Below are positions 7,388 through 8,113 of a stretch of 8,113 bases of DNA, in pieces. Origin of the DNA: Clostridia bacterium (GTDB taxonomy: Bacteria > Bacillota > DSM-521 > Neomoorellales > Neomoorellaceae); assembly GCA_030445875.1 (NCBI GenBank), contig JASUSX010000087.1, positions 1 through 8,113 of the forward strand, read 5' to 3'. A program made the position numbers and the translations under genes. The first letter of the stretch is position 1, and every line of letters starts with the position of its first letter. The notes under the pieces were generated by a model. It was given only the letters and a program-made list of their open reading frames with translations. It searched no databases and had not been told where the DNA came from.

Positions 7388-8013
7388 GCTCTGGCCCCCT
7401 GGTCGATAACGCTGACATTGAGCAGTAAAGCCAGGATTAAATAGCTAATAATCAGGGAACTGCCTCCGTAACTCACAAAGGGCAAGGTTACCCCCGTCAG
7501 CGGCAGGAGTTTGCTTACGCCGGCAATAATAACTATAGCCTGGAAGGTGCACAGGACCGTTAACCCGCCAGCCAGCAGTACCCCCCGCTCTTCGGGGGCC
7601 CGCAGGGCGGCCCGGAAACCCCGCAGGGCAAATAAAAGGTAAAGGAACACCACCCCCAGGCTCCCCAGTAATCCCATTTCCTCACCCATGGTGGCAAAGA
7701 TAAAATCAGTGGCTACGGCCGGGATCACCTGGGAGTATCCCAGGCCCAGCCCGGTACCAAAGATCCCCCCGCTGCCAAGGGCGATGAGGGCCTGGACTAT
7801 CTGATAACCCGCCCCCGAATAATCCGCCCAGGGATTAATCCAGACGGCAATACGGGCTCGCAGGTAAGGAAAGACCAGATAAGCCAGTACCGCCCCTAGG
7901 GCAAAGAGGACCCCCCCGGCCAGGGCGTAGCTCAGTTTCCCTGTGGCCAGGTAAAGCATGGCCAGGAAGGTTACCAGGAGGATTAGGGCCGAACCCAGGT
8001 CCCGCTGCAGTAC
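7384..8013 (-). CDS. ftsW: FtsW/RodA/SpoVE family peptidoglycan glycosyltransferase, C-terminal half only (truncated at a junction)
   Basis: SEDS-family proteins polymerise lipid II into glycan strands in the membrane, working with a class B PBP. The frame encodes about 209 residues from 8013 to its TGA stop. It includes the conserved LQRDLGSAL motif just inside the cut, the NPWADYSGAGYQ loop, GSGGIFGTGLGLG, DFIFATMGEEMGLLG and the C-terminal TLPFVSYGGSS motif, with roughly five hydrophobic membrane segments. Full members are about 370-430 residues, so the N-terminal half is absent. The first in-frame ATG (7957-7959) lies inside a transmembrane segment, downstream of LQRDLG, so a 191-residue call from there is not the real start. 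Upstream of about 8013 the frame turns hydrophilic and meets a TAG at 8080-8082. The opposite strand there encodes another protein. Whether this is division FtsW or an elongation or sporulation paralogue cannot be decided. Confidence 0.9.
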   Translation of the reverse strand, partial: VLQRDLGSALILLVTFLAMLYLATGKLSYALAGGVLFALGAVLAYLVFPYLRARIAVWINPWADYSGAGYQIVQALIALGSGGIFGTGLGLGYSQVIPAVATDFIFATMGEEMGLLGSLGVVFLYLLFALRGFRAALRAPEERGVLLAGGLTVLCTFQAIVIIAGVSKLLPLTGVTLPFVSYGGSSLIISYLILALLLNVSVIDQGARA

Positions 8014-8017
8014 CCCT
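8005..8017. other. Breakpoint between the ftsW fragment and the permease fragment, at a CTGCAG hexamer
   Basis: FtsW-like coding on the minus strand is convincing up to the LQ of LQRDLG, which is encoded by the CTGCAG palindrome at 8005-8010. Permease-like coding on the plus strand becomes convincing from the Trp codon at 8017. The two half-genes face in opposite directions and share no plausible reading frame. CTGCAG is the PstI recognition sequence. The junction may be a cloning or assembly artefact or a real rearrangement. Confidence 0.7.
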
Positions 8018-8113
8018 GGAAATGTTTCGGCTATAACTTTATTGTGTTGCTGGCAGGGATGGTGGCCGTCCCCCAGGAGCTAATTGAGGCTGCCCGTTTA
8101 GAAAATGCCTCTA
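8014..8113 (+). CDS. Fragment of an ABC-transporter inner-membrane permease (EAA-loop region)
   Basis: The plus-strand frame beginning at 8014 is open to the end of the window and gives 33 residues, including WKCFGYNFIVLLAGM and VPQELIEAARLENAS. This matches the shape of MalF/UgpA-type carbohydrate importer permeases, which typically read W-K-x-x-G-[FY]-N near a membrane helix, then LAG, then I/V-P-x-E-L-x-E-A-A. The EAA loop contacts the cytoplasmic ATPase. The usual Gly six residues after the first Glu of the EAA motif is Asn here. The frame runs back to a TAG at 7984-7986 with no family resemblance before about 8014, so neither end of the gene is present. By hand count 51 of these 100 bases are G or C, which looks lower than the adjoining genes, though the sample is small. 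The assignment rests on the motif alone. Confidence 0.72.

Noticed and set aside
7384..7959. A complete 191-residue FtsW starting at the ATG at 7957-7959
   Set aside because: FtsW-like coding continues upstream of this Met through LQRDLGSALILLVTFLA, so the Met is internal and the gene is truncated by the junction.

Overview
The window reads as a stretch of a GC-rich Bacillota chromosome, most likely a Moorella-like thermophilic Clostridia member. That placement is inference from three things: riboflavin genes in the order ribD-ribE-ribB(A) behind an FMN riboswitch, a PASTA-type Ser/Thr kinase next to FtsW and a penicillin-binding protein, and GC-rich codon use dominated by Leu CTG. No similarity search was possible. 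Every recognisable gene except a short piece at the right-hand end lies on the minus strand, so transcription runs from high to low coordinates.

Right to centre (about 8013 down to 2601): a tightly packed cell-envelope operon. It holds the C-terminal half of an FtsW/RodA/SpoVE-family glycosyltransferase, a class B penicillin-binding protein joined to it by an ATGA overlap, a PrkC-type kinase with three PASTA domains, the ribosome-assembly GTPase RsgA, and ribulose-phosphate 3-epimerase Rpe. Gaps between genes are 10 bases or less. FtsW and the PBP would polymerise and cross-link peptidoglycan, and the kinase would sense it.

Centre (2330 to 2600): the longest stretch without a protein gene. 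It carries a near-consensus sigma-A promoter whose -35 box overlaps the rpe stop codon, a complete FMN riboswitch, an intrinsic terminator, and a short leader to ribD. The terminator's 5' arm is perfectly complementary over nine bases to the 5' edge of the riboswitch, which gives a simple attenuation model.

Left (2329 down to 1): the riboflavin operon. ribD overlaps ribE by 16 bases, and a ribB or ribBA gene runs off the left edge. Together they cover the early steps from GTP and ribulose 5-phosphate and the final step to riboflavin. A lumazine synthase gene (ribH) is expected outside the window.

The most unusual point is at the right-hand end. Around 8005-8017 the FtsW reading frame stops making sense just upstream of its conserved LQRDLG motif. 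From there to the end the opposite strand encodes the EAA-loop region of an ABC-transporter inner-membrane permease. The switch coincides with a CTGCAG hexamer. It is either a real rearrangement that truncated ftsW or, more likely, a cloning or assembly chimera. I found no CRISPR array, tRNA, rRNA or mobile element, and I do not see a new multi-gene system here.
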